A stretch of DNA of 64,000 nt from DASQHW01 sp038238245. GTDB lineage: Bacteria > Actinomycetota > Acidimicrobiia > IMCC26256 > PALSA-610. Positions 9,307-18,158 of this stretch are shown piece after piece; positions within the stretch are counted from its first letter, which is position 1; every line of letters begins with the position of its first letter. A model generated the notes under the pieces. That model saw nothing but the letters and a program-made list of their open reading frames with translations, did no database searches and was not told the origin of the DNA. The stretch is from NCBI GenBank assembly GCA_038238245.1, contig JBBRXX010000009.1, positions 77,259 to 141,258 on the forward strand, given 5' to 3'. A program made the position numbers and the translations under genes.

Positions 9307-10481
9307 GACGCGCGGTTCGTCAAGATGTTGACGACCGACACGCCCGAACCGCGACCACCCGCGTTGTGTTGCAGCGCGTAGCCGTTGCGGATGTCGACCT
9401 GCCGTTCGCCGGCCTCGCCGCGGAGCTGCCACCAGCACTCGGTGAGCTGGGCGACGCCCGTTGCGCCGATCGGGTGGCCCTTGGCGAGAAGGCCGCCGCT
9501 GGTGTTCACGGGGATTCGACCCTGCAGCGCCGTCTCGCCTTCGAGGCTCGCGACACCGCCCCGGCCCTTCTCGACGAAGCCGAGGTCTTCGATGTCGAGG
9601 ATCTCGGTGATCGTGAAGCAGTCGTGCACCTCGGCGCAGTCGATCCCACCCGGCTCGACGCCGGCCATCGTGTACGCGCGCTCGGCGGCCAGTCTCGTCG
9701 CCTTGATCTCCGTGAAGCTGTCCTTCTCGTGGAGGTAGGGATGGTCGGTGGCGACGCCGAACCCCGCGACGAACACGGGGGTATCGGTGAACTCGCGCGC
9801 CCGCTCGGCGCTGACGAGGATCGTGGCCGCCGCGCCGTCGGTCTGCGGGCAACAGTCGAGGAGATGCAGCGGATGGCACACGGGCACCGACTTCAGCACG
9901 TCGTCGACGGTGATCTCGTTCTGGAAGTGGGCGTACGGGTCGCGCGCGCCGTTGTAGTGGTTCTTCACGGCGATCGACGCGAGCATCTCGCGCGTCGTGC
10001 CGAACTCGTGCATGTGCCGGGTTGCGAACGGAGCGAACAACACCGGTGCGGTCTCGCCCCGCGTGAAGATCGGATGGCCGGCCGCCGCGCGCGACAGGAG
10101 GCCTTCCTCGCTCGACTTGTCGCGCATCTTCTCGACACCGATCACGAGCACGACGTCGTGCACGCCGCTGGCAACGGCCATCGCACCTACCCGAAAGGCA
10201 TCGCTGCCGGACGGACACGCGTTCTCGATGCGCGTGCAGGGAATGCCGGTGAGGCCGATCGCCGTCGGGATCGTGTTCCCGCCGATGCCCTCTTGCCCCC
10301 ACAGCGTGCCGCGCTGGGTTGCGACGAACGCCGCTTCGACCTGCCGAGGTTCGAATCCCTTGTCGACGCTGGCGACGGCGGCGTCGAATGCGCCCGCGGC
10401 CATCTGCTCGTAGCTCTGGTCGAACAGCTCACCCATCTTGATGAGGCCGGCACCGACCACCGCGACCTTGTTCCAGCTCAC
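9303..10481 (-). CDS. thiolase-family protein (acetyl-CoA acetyltransferase / SCP-x type)
   Basis: 392 aa from GTG at 10481, which overlaps the upstream stop (GTGA). Thiolase motifs are intact: nucleophile Cys89 in ENACPSGSDAF, HDCFTITEIL, and KGHPIGATGVAQ near the C-terminus. Such SCP-x-like thiolases act with DUF35 OB-fold proteins; here the partner may be the OB domain fused to the protein encoded immediately upstream. Expected reaction: thiolytic cleavage of a 3-ketoacyl-CoA, perhaps a branched or steroid side chain (inference). A longer reading frame to 10514 exists but lies inside the preceding gene. Confidence 0.88.
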   Translation of the reverse strand: MSWNKVAVVGAGLIKMGELFDQSYEQMAAGAFDAAVASVDKGFEPRQVEAAFVATQRGTLWGQEGIGGNTIPTAIGLTGIPCTRIENACPSGSDAFRVGAMAVASGVHDVVLVIGVEKMRDKSSEEGLLSRAAAGHPIFTRGETAPVLFAPFATRHMHEFGTTREMLASIAVKNHYNGARDPYAHFQNEITVDDVLKSVPVCHPLHLLDCCPQTDGAAATILVSAERAREFTDTPVFVAGFGVATDHPYLHEKDSFTEIKATRLAAERAYTMAGVEPGGIDCAEVHDCFTITEILDIEDLGFVEKGRGGVASLEGETALQGRIPVNTSGGLLAKGHPIGATGVAQLTECWWQLRGEAGERQVDIRNGYALQHNAGGRGSGVSVVNILTNRAS

Positions 10482-11887
10482 GAGGCATCGTCCTTTGTGC
10501 TTCCGGCCCGGCACCGGGCCTTGAATCCGTACACGGGCACGCCGCGCTCGTGCGCGTACTTGCGCAGGACCAGGTCGACGCGCCGCCCGATCTCGACGTC
10601 GCTGCCGTCGCCGACGACTTGGAGCATCAGCCGGGCACCGTCGTCCATGTCGAGCACCGCGAGCGGGAGCGGCGCGACGAACGGCGCCGGCATCGTGTAG
10701 TTCACGACGAAGGTGTGAACCTGGCCGCCGCGCGCAACCTGCACCGGCTCGAGCTTCGGCCCGCCGCAGTTGATGCAGTGGGGGTGGATCGACGGCGGGG
10801 TGCTGATGGTGCCGCAGTCGACGCAGCGTCCGCCGAGGAGACCCAGCATCTCGTCGGCGCCGCGGGTGAACATCGCGCTTTCGGGCGGCACGCCCATTGG
10901 AATCGTTTCCCCGATAGGGACGAGTTGCCCGCGTGCGCGCAATGCCCCGGCGTACGACACGGGCCGGCCCTCCGCGAGCGCGTCGGCAACGAGCGCCGAT
11001 CCGGGAACCGGTTCGTCGACGTGCACCAGCGTGCCGGTGGTGCGACCGCCGCCGGTGCCGACGATCGCGATGATGCCCGGTGCGTCCATGTCGAGCGCGC
11101 CGCCCAGGAGCGGGGTCGCGGCGCCGGCGTCACCGATGGCCGCGTAGACCGACGCGGAGGTCGGCGTGTGCGCGCCGACCCGCTTGGCGACGGTCGCTCC
11201 GAGCCGGCCGTCGGGATCGGGGAGTGACCACGCGCGCACGTCGAAGGAAGCGAGCGCCTCGACGACCTCGGTGACCACCGGCAGGAACATCTCTTCCCGG
11301 AAGAGGCGAGCGTCATACAGATCACGGTTGTCGTGCTCGCCGTCGCCGCGGTACCGATCGAGGAATGGTCGGGTGCGCGACACACGGGTGCCGAGCGCAG
11401 CCGTGCCACCGTCCGCGCCGAGCACGAACGCGGCCGCTCCCGCGCCGCACCGGGCTTCGAAGCCGGTGCCGGGACCGGGCCGTACCGCGTCGCTCGCCAC
11501 CACGATCGCGATGCGCGCGGATCCGGCGGCGATCGCATCAGCCGCGGCCGCAAGCGCCTCCATGCCCGCGTGCGCGGAACCCGCACACAGCGCGCCGCCG
11601 ACGGTGGACGAGCAGCCGAGCGCCGCGGCGAGGAACGCGAGGCTCGGGCCTTCGGCGAACGGCGGCCGGCTGGTGCCCCAGAAGAGCGCGTCGACCCGTT
11701 CCGGCTCGATGCCGGCAGCGGTGAGCGCGGCTGTCGCGGCGTCCCACCCGAGCGTGAGCATGTCCTCGTCGGCGGCGCACACTGCGGCCTGGCCCCGGCC
11801 GGAGCGACCCCACGCGGCGCCCACGTCGGCCGCGGCCAGCCGAAGGGCGGGCGACGCGGCGCCGACACCGAGCAGACGAACGGTCAT
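10478..11887 (-). CDS. HMG-CoA synthase/KAS III-like protein fused to DUF35 OB-fold
   Basis: 469 aa with two parts. Residues 1 to about 330 are thiolase-fold of the HMG-CoA-synthase/KAS III type, with a candidate nucleophile Cys101 in GGALCAGSAHAGM and the glycine-rich GTGGGRTTG. Residues about 340-469 form a rubredoxin-like zinc ribbon (Cys355, Cys358, Cys371, Cys374) followed by an OB-fold, the DUF35/acyl-CoA-binding module. In archaeal HMG-CoA synthesis the thiolase, HMGS and DUF35 protein form one complex; here HMGS-like and DUF35 parts are one chain, next to a thiolase. It heads the operon. It probably channels an acyl-CoA between thiolase-fold active sites; the substrate is unknown. Confidence 0.82.
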   Translation of the reverse strand: MTVRLLGVGAASPALRLAAADVGAAWGRSGRGQAAVCAADEDMLTLGWDAATAALTAAGIEPERVDALFWGTSRPPFAEGPSLAFLAAALGCSSTVGGALCAGSAHAGMEALAAAADAIAAGSARIAIVVASDAVRPGPGTGFEARCGAGAAAFVLGADGGTAALGTRVSRTRPFLDRYRGDGEHDNRDLYDARLFREEMFLPVVTEVVEALASFDVRAWSLPDPDGRLGATVAKRVGAHTPTSASVYAAIGDAGAATPLLGGALDMDAPGIIAIVGTGGGRTTGTLVHVDEPVPGSALVADALAEGRPVSYAGALRARGQLVPIGETIPMGVPPESAMFTRGADEMLGLLGGRCVDCGTISTPPSIHPHCINCGGPKLEPVQVARGGQVHTFVVNYTMPAPFVAPLPLAVLDMDDGARLMLQVVGDGSDVEIGRRVDLVLRKYAHERGVPVYGFKARCRAGSTKDDAS

Positions 11888-12020
11888 GCGCGCTCCTCCA
11901 ACGCCGAAAGAGGGCCCAAAAGGGGAAGGTGTCGGAGGTTAGCTGGGGATACCGGCAGCTCGATTGAGACGTCTGCCGCATCCCGTCAAGCAGGCCTCGG
12001 AGGGCGTCGATACGCGACGC

Positions 12021-14309
12021 ATGAGCGGGCTGCGCGCGGACGGCGTGCCGAGCCGTCCGGGCGCGTCTTCGCGCCTCGGGGCCGTCGTGCACTTCGGCGC
12101 GACTGCGCTCGTGCTCCCGGTCCTGCTGCTCGGGCAGCGACTGGGCTTCGTCGCCGACGTCTCGCCGTGGGTACTGACGGCCACGCTGATCGCGGGGTCA
12201 CTCACGAGCGTCGGGGCCGCGTACGTGTGGCCCCTCAGCGAGAGCAACCGCGGCCTCGTACCCCGGCTGCTGTGTTCGTTCGCCGTGATCGCAACCGTGA
12301 TCTATCTGATCGGGTGGGGTGCGGTTCTCGGTATCGGCTATGTGTTCGGTGCGATCGAGGAGTTCCGGGTCGCGGGGTCGAGGGTCGCGCGCCCCGCGAT
12401 CGTGTGCGTGGTGTTGATGACCGCAATAGGGGAGAGCGCGGTCGCGCTGGGCTGGGTCGACTCGAACGTCGGTGTGGCCCAAGGCCACGGTCTGGCGCTG
12501 CTCACCGCCCTTGGGACGTGCCTCATCATCGCGTACCTGGGTCTGGCCTACGCGGAGAAGGAACGGTTCGAAGCGTCACTTCGCTACAGCGACGAGCGTC
12601 TGCAAGCCCTTGTGCGGCACGCGTCCGACGCGATCGTGGTCATCGAAGTCGACGGGACGGTGCTGTACGCAAGCCCCGCGATCGAGCGGCTCCTCGGTCG
12701 CGGACCCGACGACCTGCCCCGAATCGACCAGGAGCTCATCCACGAGGATCATCTCGAGCTCGCGCAAGCACTGTTCGGGGACCTGCTGAGTCGCCCGCGC
12801 GCGGTGCAGTGGATCGAGATCCCACTCGCACACGCCGATGGCGAGTACCGATGGTTCGAGGTCGGCGTCACGAACATGCTCGACGATCCCGCGGTCGGCG
12901 GGCTCGTCTGCAACATGCGCGACATCACCGAACGTCGGTCGGCGCGAGAGCAGCTGACGTTTCAGGCGTACCACGACGCGCTTACCCGTCTCCCGAACCG
13001 GTGGCTCTTCCTCGATCAGCTCGAGCACGCCCAAGCCGAGGCAAAAGTGCACGGGCAATACGTCGGGGTGCTGTTCCTCGACGTCGACCGCTTCAAGTTG
13101 GTGAACGACAGCCTCGGCCATGAAGTCGGCGACCGCATGCTCGTCGTGGTCGCCGAGCGGCTGGCCAACTGCCTGCGGCCGCGCGACGTGGTGGCGCGTT
13201 TCGGTGGTGACGAGTTCACGGTGCTGCTGCGCGACCTCGAGGACGCCGACACTGCGCTGCGGATCGCGGATCGGATGATCGAAGCGATGCGCGACCCGCT
13301 CGTGATCGACGGGCACGAGCTGTTCGTGTCGGCAAGCGTCGGTATCGCGCTGTCACACGCGGGTGTCGATGCCGCGAGTGACCTGCTGCGTCAGGCCGAC
13401 CTCGCGATGTACGTCGCCAAGGAGAAGGGTCGCGCCCGTTGGGAGCTTTTCGACGCGTCGTTCGCGCCCCATGTGATGGAGCGTCTCGAGCTCGAGAGCG
13501 ACATGCGGCGGGCGCTCGAGCGCGGGGAGCTCGTCGTGCTCTTCCAGCCCGAGGTGGCGTTGACGAGCGGAGACGTGATTGCCGCCGAGGCGTTGCTGCG
13601 CTGGAACCATCCGCATAGAGGCGTGCTCGCGCCCGCGACCTTCGTCCCCATCGCTGAGGAGTCGAGCCTGATCGTGGCGATCGATCGGTTCGTCCTCCGC
13701 CAAGCGTGTCTCTGGGCGCGCCGGTGGGCATCGACGTGTGCGCCCGCCGATCCGCTCACGGTCAGCGTGAACCTCTCGCCGCGCTTCATGCGCCAGGCCG
13801 ACGTCGTCGGCGACATCACGGCGGTGCTTCGGGAGACTGGTGTCGACCCGCGCTACATCCAGATCGAGATCACCGAGCGGAGCGCGCTCACAGATCTCGA
13901 CGCGACGTGCAGTCAGCTCCATCAGCTCCGCGCGATCGGCGTGCGCGTCGCGGTCGACGACTTCGGGACCGGATACTCGGCGCTTGCCTATCTGAAGAAG
14001 CTCCCGATCGACGTGCTGAAGCTCGACAAGTCGTTCTTCGACGGACTCGATGGCGCTCCTGCCGATCTGGCGATCGTGCAGGCAATCGTGACGATGGGGC
14101 ACGCACTCGACGTCAAGGTGACCGCCGAGGGCGTCGAGCGGGCAGAGCAGGCGGCTCGGCTGCGGGAGGTCGGCTGCGACTCGGCGATGGGCTGGTTGTG
14201 GTCCCGCGCGGTGCCACCCGAGCAGCTCGAGCCGATCGCTGCCGCCGGGTTCATGCCCGACGGCGGCGCGCGACAAGGCGTCGTGGTGCCGTTGCGAGCG
14301 CGCGCGTAG
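12021..14309 (+). CDS. membrane PAS-GGDEF-EAL c-di-GMP protein
   Basis: About 762 aa from ATG 12021 (the frame is open from 11964). Roughly the first 190 residues form five or six membrane helices of the MHYT/MASE kind without a recognised signature. A PAS domain (about 195-305), a GGDEF domain with intact GGDEF starting at residue 395, and an EAL domain with EALLRWNHP starting at 523 and DDFGTGYSALAYLKKLP follow. Both catalytic motifs look competent, so it could be bifunctional, with membrane or PAS input deciding the direction. It is the third c-di-GMP gene within 14 kb. It converges on the anti-sigma gene. Confidence 0.88.
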   Translation: MSGLRADGVPSRPGASSRLGAVVHFGATALVLPVLLLGQRLGFVADVSPWVLTATLIAGSLTSVGAAYVWPLSESNRGLVPRLLCSFAVIATVIYLIGWGAVLGIGYVFGAIEEFRVAGSRVARPAIVCVVLMTAIGESAVALGWVDSNVGVAQGHGLALLTALGTCLIIAYLGLAYAEKERFEASLRYSDERLQALVRHASDAIVVIEVDGTVLYASPAIERLLGRGPDDLPRIDQELIHEDHLELAQALFGDLLSRPRAVQWIEIPLAHADGEYRWFEVGVTNMLDDPAVGGLVCNMRDITERRSAREQLTFQAYHDALTRLPNRWLFLDQLEHAQAEAKVHGQYVGVLFLDVDRFKLVNDSLGHEVGDRMLVVVAERLANCLRPRDVVARFGGDEFTVLLRDLEDADTALRIADRMIEAMRDPLVIDGHELFVSASVGIALSHAGVDAASDLLRQADLAMYVAKEKGRARWELFDASFAPHVMERLELESDMRRALERGELVVLFQPEVALTSGDVIAAEALLRWNHPHRGVLAPATFVPIAEESSLIVAIDRFVLRQACLWARRWASTCAPADPLTVSVNLSPRFMRQADVVGDITAVLRETGVDPRYIQIEITERSALTDLDATCSQLHQLRAIGVRVAVDDFGTGYSALAYLKKLPIDVLKLDKSFFDGLDGAPADLAIVQAIVTMGHALDVKVTAEGVERAEQAARLREVGCDSAMGWLWSRAVPPEQLEPIAAAGFMPDGGARQGVVVPLRARA

Positions 14310-14318
14310 TTCGCGCGC
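14298..14318. terminator. GC hairpin between convergent genes
   Basis: A 7-bp perfect stem GCGCGCG / CGCGCGC with a 5-nt loop spans the stop codon of the GGDEF-EAL gene. No T-tract follows. It could act as a terminator between the convergent genes, but short GC stems are common in this genome. Confidence 0.3.
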
Positions 14319-14374
14319 CGCCTGGTCTCAGCTGCGCGACCGGCGCCTGCGCGATGGGGCGGGTCGTCTCTCGT

Positions 14375-15535
14375 CTACGCGGCGTTGTGCCGGTTCGTCA
14401 TCGCGGTGACGTCCGGGCTGATGCTCGTGGCGCCGAACGTCGAGTCCTCGACACGGAGCAGGCCGGTGCCCGAGTGATCTATGAGATACAACCGATCTCC
14501 AAGGGACATGATGTCGCGTCCGCCGACGGAGTGGGTGAAGTAGCTGTCGGAACCGCTGGAGGGATCGAGGATCCGCGCCTGTGCCATGTCGCTGCCGGGC
14601 TCAGGCATCGCGACGAACGGTATTCCCTGCGCGGTCCAGGTGATTCGCGGCGCGTAGACGGCGGCCTCGCTCGCGGGATTGACCACGATCGGCAAGCGCG
14701 TGCGGGACGTCAACGCACCGCTGGGGCCGACGCCGAAGATGCGAATCTCGCACGAGTCCTGCACGCAGAAAGATACTGCGAGCTCGTGTCCGTCGGGAGA
14801 GAACGCGGTTCCGCCGACGAGGCCGGTTCCGAGCGCGAACGACTGCGAGCCGTCGTCCGAGAGATCTCGCACGACGACATTGGACTGCGGAGCCACAGAA
14901 CCGTTCGACGGGCTGCCGCCTGTGCAGTTCCCCGCGCGATCGTTTGATCGCACGATCGCCACGTGCGCGCCGTCGGGACTGAGGGCGAAGCTCACGGCGT
15001 CTCCGAAGCCTGTTGATGCGCCCGTGCGGAGGTCGATTTCGCTCACGGTGCCGCAACTCGCCGCGGCGGCGATGTCGATACTCGGTCGTCGCAGCACCAC
15101 GACGTGATCGCCGTCGGGCAACACTGCAAGTGCGCTGACGACGGTGCCGGGTGTTGACGGTACGAGTGTGCGTACGTCGTGCCAGTTCCGATCGACGAGT
15201 GTGACCCGGCCGTCGCTCCGGCCGACGACGACCCCGCCGCCCGGAACGCCGGCCACCGGGGCGGATTTCGGTGGACCAACCTTGCCGTTCGGCTTCGGAT
15301 GTTGGACTTCGACCTTCTGTCGGACCGGCGCCTGTTGCAACGCGGCGACGGTGACGACGGCTGCGACAATGATTGCCGCGACCGCGAGAGCTCCGCCGGC
15401 AAACCTGGTGATGGCGCGACGGCGCCGCTCCGTCTCGATTCGCGCTTCGATCGTGGTCCAGAGCTCGTCACCTGCCGGCGCGTCCTCGGCGACGGTCTGG
15501 ACGGTCCGTCGAAGGCGAGTTTCGAAGTCGCTCAT
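14375..15535 (-). CDS. anti-sigma factor-like membrane protein with beta-propeller
   Basis: 386 aa. Residues 1-42 are a cytoplasmic, charged segment (MSDFETRLRRTVQTVAED) of the kind that binds sigma factors. One membrane helix follows (about 45-67), then an extracytoplasmic domain with propeller-like repeats (GVVVGRSDGRVTLVD, FALSPDGAHVAIV, AFSPDGHELAVSF). ATG at 15535 overlaps the stop of the sigma gene as ATGA, the standard layout of a sigma/anti-sigma pair. The propeller probably senses a cell-surface signal. No zinc HxxxCxxC motif is seen, so it is not a classical ZAS protein. Confidence 0.75.
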   Translation of the reverse strand: MSDFETRLRRTVQTVAEDAPAGDELWTTIEARIETERRRRAITRFAGGALAVAAIIVAAVVTVAALQQAPVRQKVEVQHPKPNGKVGPPKSAPVAGVPGGGVVVGRSDGRVTLVDRNWHDVRTLVPSTPGTVVSALAVLPDGDHVVVLRRPSIDIAAAASCGTVSEIDLRTGASTGFGDAVSFALSPDGAHVAIVRSNDRAGNCTGGSPSNGSVAPQSNVVVRDLSDDGSQSFALGTGLVGGTAFSPDGHELAVSFCVQDSCEIRIFGVGPSGALTSRTRLPIVVNPASEAAVYAPRITWTAQGIPFVAMPEPGSDMAQARILDPSSGSDSYFTHSVGGRDIMSLGDRLYLIDHSGTGLLRVEDSTFGATSISPDVTAMTNRHNAA

Positions 15536-16047
15536 CGCGCGTCTCCTTCCGCGTTGGCTTCGAGCAGCTCACGCATTCGGTCGAGCCCTCGTGACACCTG
15601 CGACTTCACCGTGCCGACACTGACGCCCAAGGCATCAGCAGTTTGTGCCTCGGAAAGATCTTCGAGGTATCGCAACGCGACGGCGGCACGCTGTCGGACC
15701 GGCAGCATGAGCAACGCGCGTTGTACCGAATCCCGGTCGTCGACCCCGGAGTCGGCAGCTGACGCGAGCTGCGAACCATTGAGTGGATCGAGCCGCCGGC
15801 GAACCTCGAATCGGCGGAACGTCGAGTTCACGTGGTTGATGAGCGCCCGCCGCAGGTATGCGGCCGGATCGTCGATCGTGCCGCGCTGCCATTTCGAGTA
15901 CATACGAACGAAGACCTCCGCGACCACCTCCTCGGCCAAGTCGCCGTCTCCCGTCAGGAGGTACGCGAGGCGAAGTGCCTTGCGTTGCTGCGAAGCGAAG
16001 AAGTCGGCGAACCCTGCAGATTCTTCGCGCAGCTCTACAGTCCGCAT
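15532..16047 (-). CDS. RNA polymerase sigma-70 factor, ECF SigE-family
   Basis: 171 aa from ATG 16047; the frame is open to 16098. Region 2 reads FFASQQRKALRLAYLLTGDGDLAEEVVAEVFVRMYSKW, and region 4 reads LPVRQRAAVALRYLEDLSEAQTADALGVSVGTVKSQVSRGL with a clear helix-turn-helix. The wording FADFFASQ...LAYLLTGD is that of actinobacterial SigE-family (SigE-like, ECF41-unrelated) factors. It is co-transcribed with the anti-sigma gene and followed by it with a 4-bp overlap. Target genes are unknown; autoregulation from the 16048-16298 intergenic region is likely by analogy. Confidence 0.9.
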   Translation of the reverse strand: MRTVELREESAGFADFFASQQRKALRLAYLLTGDGDLAEEVVAEVFVRMYSKWQRGTIDDPAAYLRRALINHVNSTFRRFEVRRRLDPLNGSQLASAADSGVDDRDSVQRALLMLPVRQRAAVALRYLEDLSEAQTADALGVSVGTVKSQVSRGLDRMRELLEANAEGDAR

Positions 16048-16298
16048 CTCGGCCCCCGCGACCCTCGGAGCAAGCATTCTCGTACTCACGCCCACCACGA
16101 CGCATCACGCCACGGAAAGGTTGCGTGGCCGCCGATCCGAGGTGACTCGCAAGCCGCGGCAGCCGCCGAGGCCAGACCGCACCGTGAGTCCGAGCGCGTC
16201 CCCGCGCCGAATGGCTCCCGAGGTTGCCGGCGCCGCACCCACTACGCGGGGTATAACGAGCCGAACAGACTGAAGGAACGGCTGATGGAGGTGGAGGC

Positions 16299-16715
16299 AT
16301 GGACGTTCAGTTCGTCGCGAGCGTCGCGCCGATCGTGCGAGACCGCGACGCGTCTCGATCCTTCTACCGGGACGCTTTGGGCTTGGCCTTTGAAGGCGAA
16401 GAGGGCGACTACATGTTCACCCACAAGCTCGAAGGGACGAAGCACTTCGGCCTCTGGCCGCTCTCGGAGGCGGCGAACGCCTGTTTTGGCACCGCCGAGT
16501 GGCCCGCCGACATTCCGATCCCGCAGGCGAGCATCGAGTTCGAGGTTCCTGACGTCGTCGCGGCGGCCGCGGAACTCACGGCCAAGGGCTATCGGCTCCT
16601 CCACAATGCCCGCACGGAGCCGTGGACGCAGATCTCTGCGCGGCTGTTGAGTCCCGAAGGCTTGCTCGTCGCCGTCTGCTACACCCCGTCGTTCCACGAC
16701 ACGGAGCCCAGCTGA
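16299..16715 (+). CDS. VOC (glyoxalase/bleomycin-resistance) family protein
   Basis: 138 aa, preceded by a purine-rich ribosome-binding stretch (GGAGGTGGAGG). The sequence shows two beta-alpha-beta-beta-beta halves: VASVAPIVRDRDASRSFYRDALGLAFEG in the first and ASIEFEVPDVVAAAAELTAKGYRLLHNARTEPWTQISARLLSPEGLLVAVCYTP in the second, the usual vicinal-oxygen-chelate layout. Members include glyoxalases, dioxygenases and drug-binding proteins, so the reaction cannot be assigned. It is divergent from the sigma factor gene and stands alone. Confidence 0.85.
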   Translation: MDVQFVASVAPIVRDRDASRSFYRDALGLAFEGEEGDYMFTHKLEGTKHFGLWPLSEAANACFGTAEWPADIPIPQASIEFEVPDVVAAAAELTAKGYRLLHNARTEPWTQISARLLSPEGLLVAVCYTPSFHDTEPS

Positions 16716-17090
16716 ACCTCCGCACACAGAAGACTTCGGTGCGTTCGTGCGCCACCGTCTTCCCACGAACCCAGCCGCCCGGCTTGGACGCGCCTTGCCG
16801 GGAGTTCGCGTTGCTCGCCGTGCCCGGATGGTGCGTCGGACGAAGTGCGCAACGCACCGCACCGCTTCAAAGCTCCTCATCGGCGCGCATGCACGACCTC
16901 TGTGCTCTCGTCCCGGAAGCCGCCGCGTCTGAAGGGATCGCCGCTACGCTCCACGGTGCGTAAGAGAGCTCAGAGGACCAGACCCGTGGCAAAGTCATGG
17001 CAATGCCACTGGTGCACGGGGATGCGCGAAGGTGCACGACCATGCACAATCCGAGCTCGCTGACCTGCACAGACGCGCAGGAATGCGCAC
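16716..17090. other. non-coding stretch upstream of tRNA-Cys
   Basis: No convincing gene was found. A TACGCT -10-like box lies at 16945-16950. Two copies of GGTGCACG lie exactly 20 bp apart (17011 and 17031), with two further TGCAC pentamers downstream (17043 and 17066), just before the tRNA. These might be regulatory sites, but no T-rich terminator or folded RNA was recognised. Confidence 0.4.
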
Positions 17091-17162
17091 GGCGGCGTAG
17101 CCGAGTGGCACAGGCAGAGGTCTGCAAAACCTTTCACGCGGGTTCGATTCCCGCCGCCGCCT
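17091..17162 (+). tRNA. tRNA-Cys (GCA)
   Basis: The cloverleaf was read by eye. The acceptor stem GGCGGCG pairs with CGCCGCC. The anticodon stem GAGGT/ACCTT encloses loop CTGCAAA with anticodon GCA. The T stem GCGGG/CCCGC encloses TTCGATT. The discriminator is U73, an identity element for cysteine tRNAs. CCA is not encoded. It is 72 nt long. Confidence 0.95.
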
Positions 17163-17222
17163 CTCACGAGCTCCTCACACAGACGCCACGAGGATCGAAC
17201 ACGCAACGGGGACGATGAGCCC

Positions 17223-18125
17223 ATGACCAGTGGTCGGAGCGTGTTGATGGGCGTCGTGGCAACGATCGGAGCTCTCGTGGCGGGGTGCGGGGGAGGGAGC
17301 AACACCGCCGGAACCGGCGCGCCGAGCTCGGTGACGACTGCTCCCGCGGCGTCGACGACCGCGGTGGCGACCCAGGTCGGTCGCGCCTACCCACCCGGTC
17401 GCAACGTGGTCACCTTCGACGTGAATGGCGTGCGGCGCACCGCCGTCGTGGTCGTGCCGACCAACCTGTCACACCCGGCACCGCTCGTCTTCGTGTTCCA
17501 CGGTCACGGCGGCAGCGGCGCCAAGATCGAGCGCAAGTTCGACATCGAGGGCCTGTGGCGCGACGCGATCGTCGTGTATCCCGACGGACTCGTCGGCCAC
17601 CAGGGTCGCACCGATCCGAAGGGCGTGAAGCCCGGTTGGCAAACGCGGCTTGGTGAGCGCGGCGACCGCGACCTCGCGTTCTACGACACGATGCACAGCG
17701 CGCTGACCTCGAGGCTGCCCGTCGACCGCAACCGCGTGTATGTCATGGGGCATTCGAACGGCTCCGCGTTCGTGTCGTTGCTGTTCAACCAACGCGGCAG
17801 TGGGATCGCGGCGACCGCCAACCTCTCGGGTCAGCCGTCGGCGCGCTTGCTGGCCGGCGACCAGGTGCGCTCGATGTTCATGGCGATGGGCAAACGCGAC
17901 CCGATCGTGCCGTATGCCAACCAGGCCAAGAGCATCCCGATTGCCGAGCGCAAGCTCGGAGTGGATCCGAAGACCGCGACGGTCCACGGGTACCTCCGCT
18001 CCGAGCGCGGTCCGGGGAACGTGGAGCTCGCGACCTACATCTATCCCGGCGGACACGCGCCGCCGCCCGAGGTACCCGGTCTGGTCGTGGCGTTCTTCCA
18101 ACGTCACACCCGTTCGACCGGCTGA
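17223..18125 (+). CDS. secreted esterase lipoprotein, PHB-depolymerase/LpqC-like
   Basis: 300 aa. A signal peptide ends in lipobox LVAGC with Cys22, so the protein should be a lipid-anchored surface enzyme, with a Thr/Ser/Ala-rich linker to about residue 52. The alpha/beta-hydrolase domain shows the oxyanion loop VFHGHGGSG, nucleophile Ser178 in GHSNGS, an acid candidate in KRDPIVPY and the catalytic His in YPGGHAPPP. The pattern matches polyhydroxybutyrate depolymerase / feruloyl-esterase-like LpqC proteins. Natural substrate unknown. Confidence 0.87.
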   Translation: MTSGRSVLMGVVATIGALVAGCGGGSNTAGTGAPSSVTTAPAASTTAVATQVGRAYPPGRNVVTFDVNGVRRTAVVVVPTNLSHPAPLVFVFHGHGGSGAKIERKFDIEGLWRDAIVVYPDGLVGHQGRTDPKGVKPGWQTRLGERGDRDLAFYDTMHSALTSRLPVDRNRVYVMGHSNGSAFVSLLFNQRGSGIAATANLSGQPSARLLAGDQVRSMFMAMGKRDPIVPYANQAKSIPIAERKLGVDPKTATVHGYLRSERGPGNVELATYIYPGGHAPPPEVPGLVVAFFQRHTRSTG

Positions 18126-18158
18126 GACGCGTTCGAGCGGCGCGATGGTGCCGTTCGT

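Noticed and set aside
9307..10302. 5' extension of the enoyl-CoA hydratase frame
   Set aside because: Lies wholly inside the thiolase gene in another frame and has no crotonase similarity.
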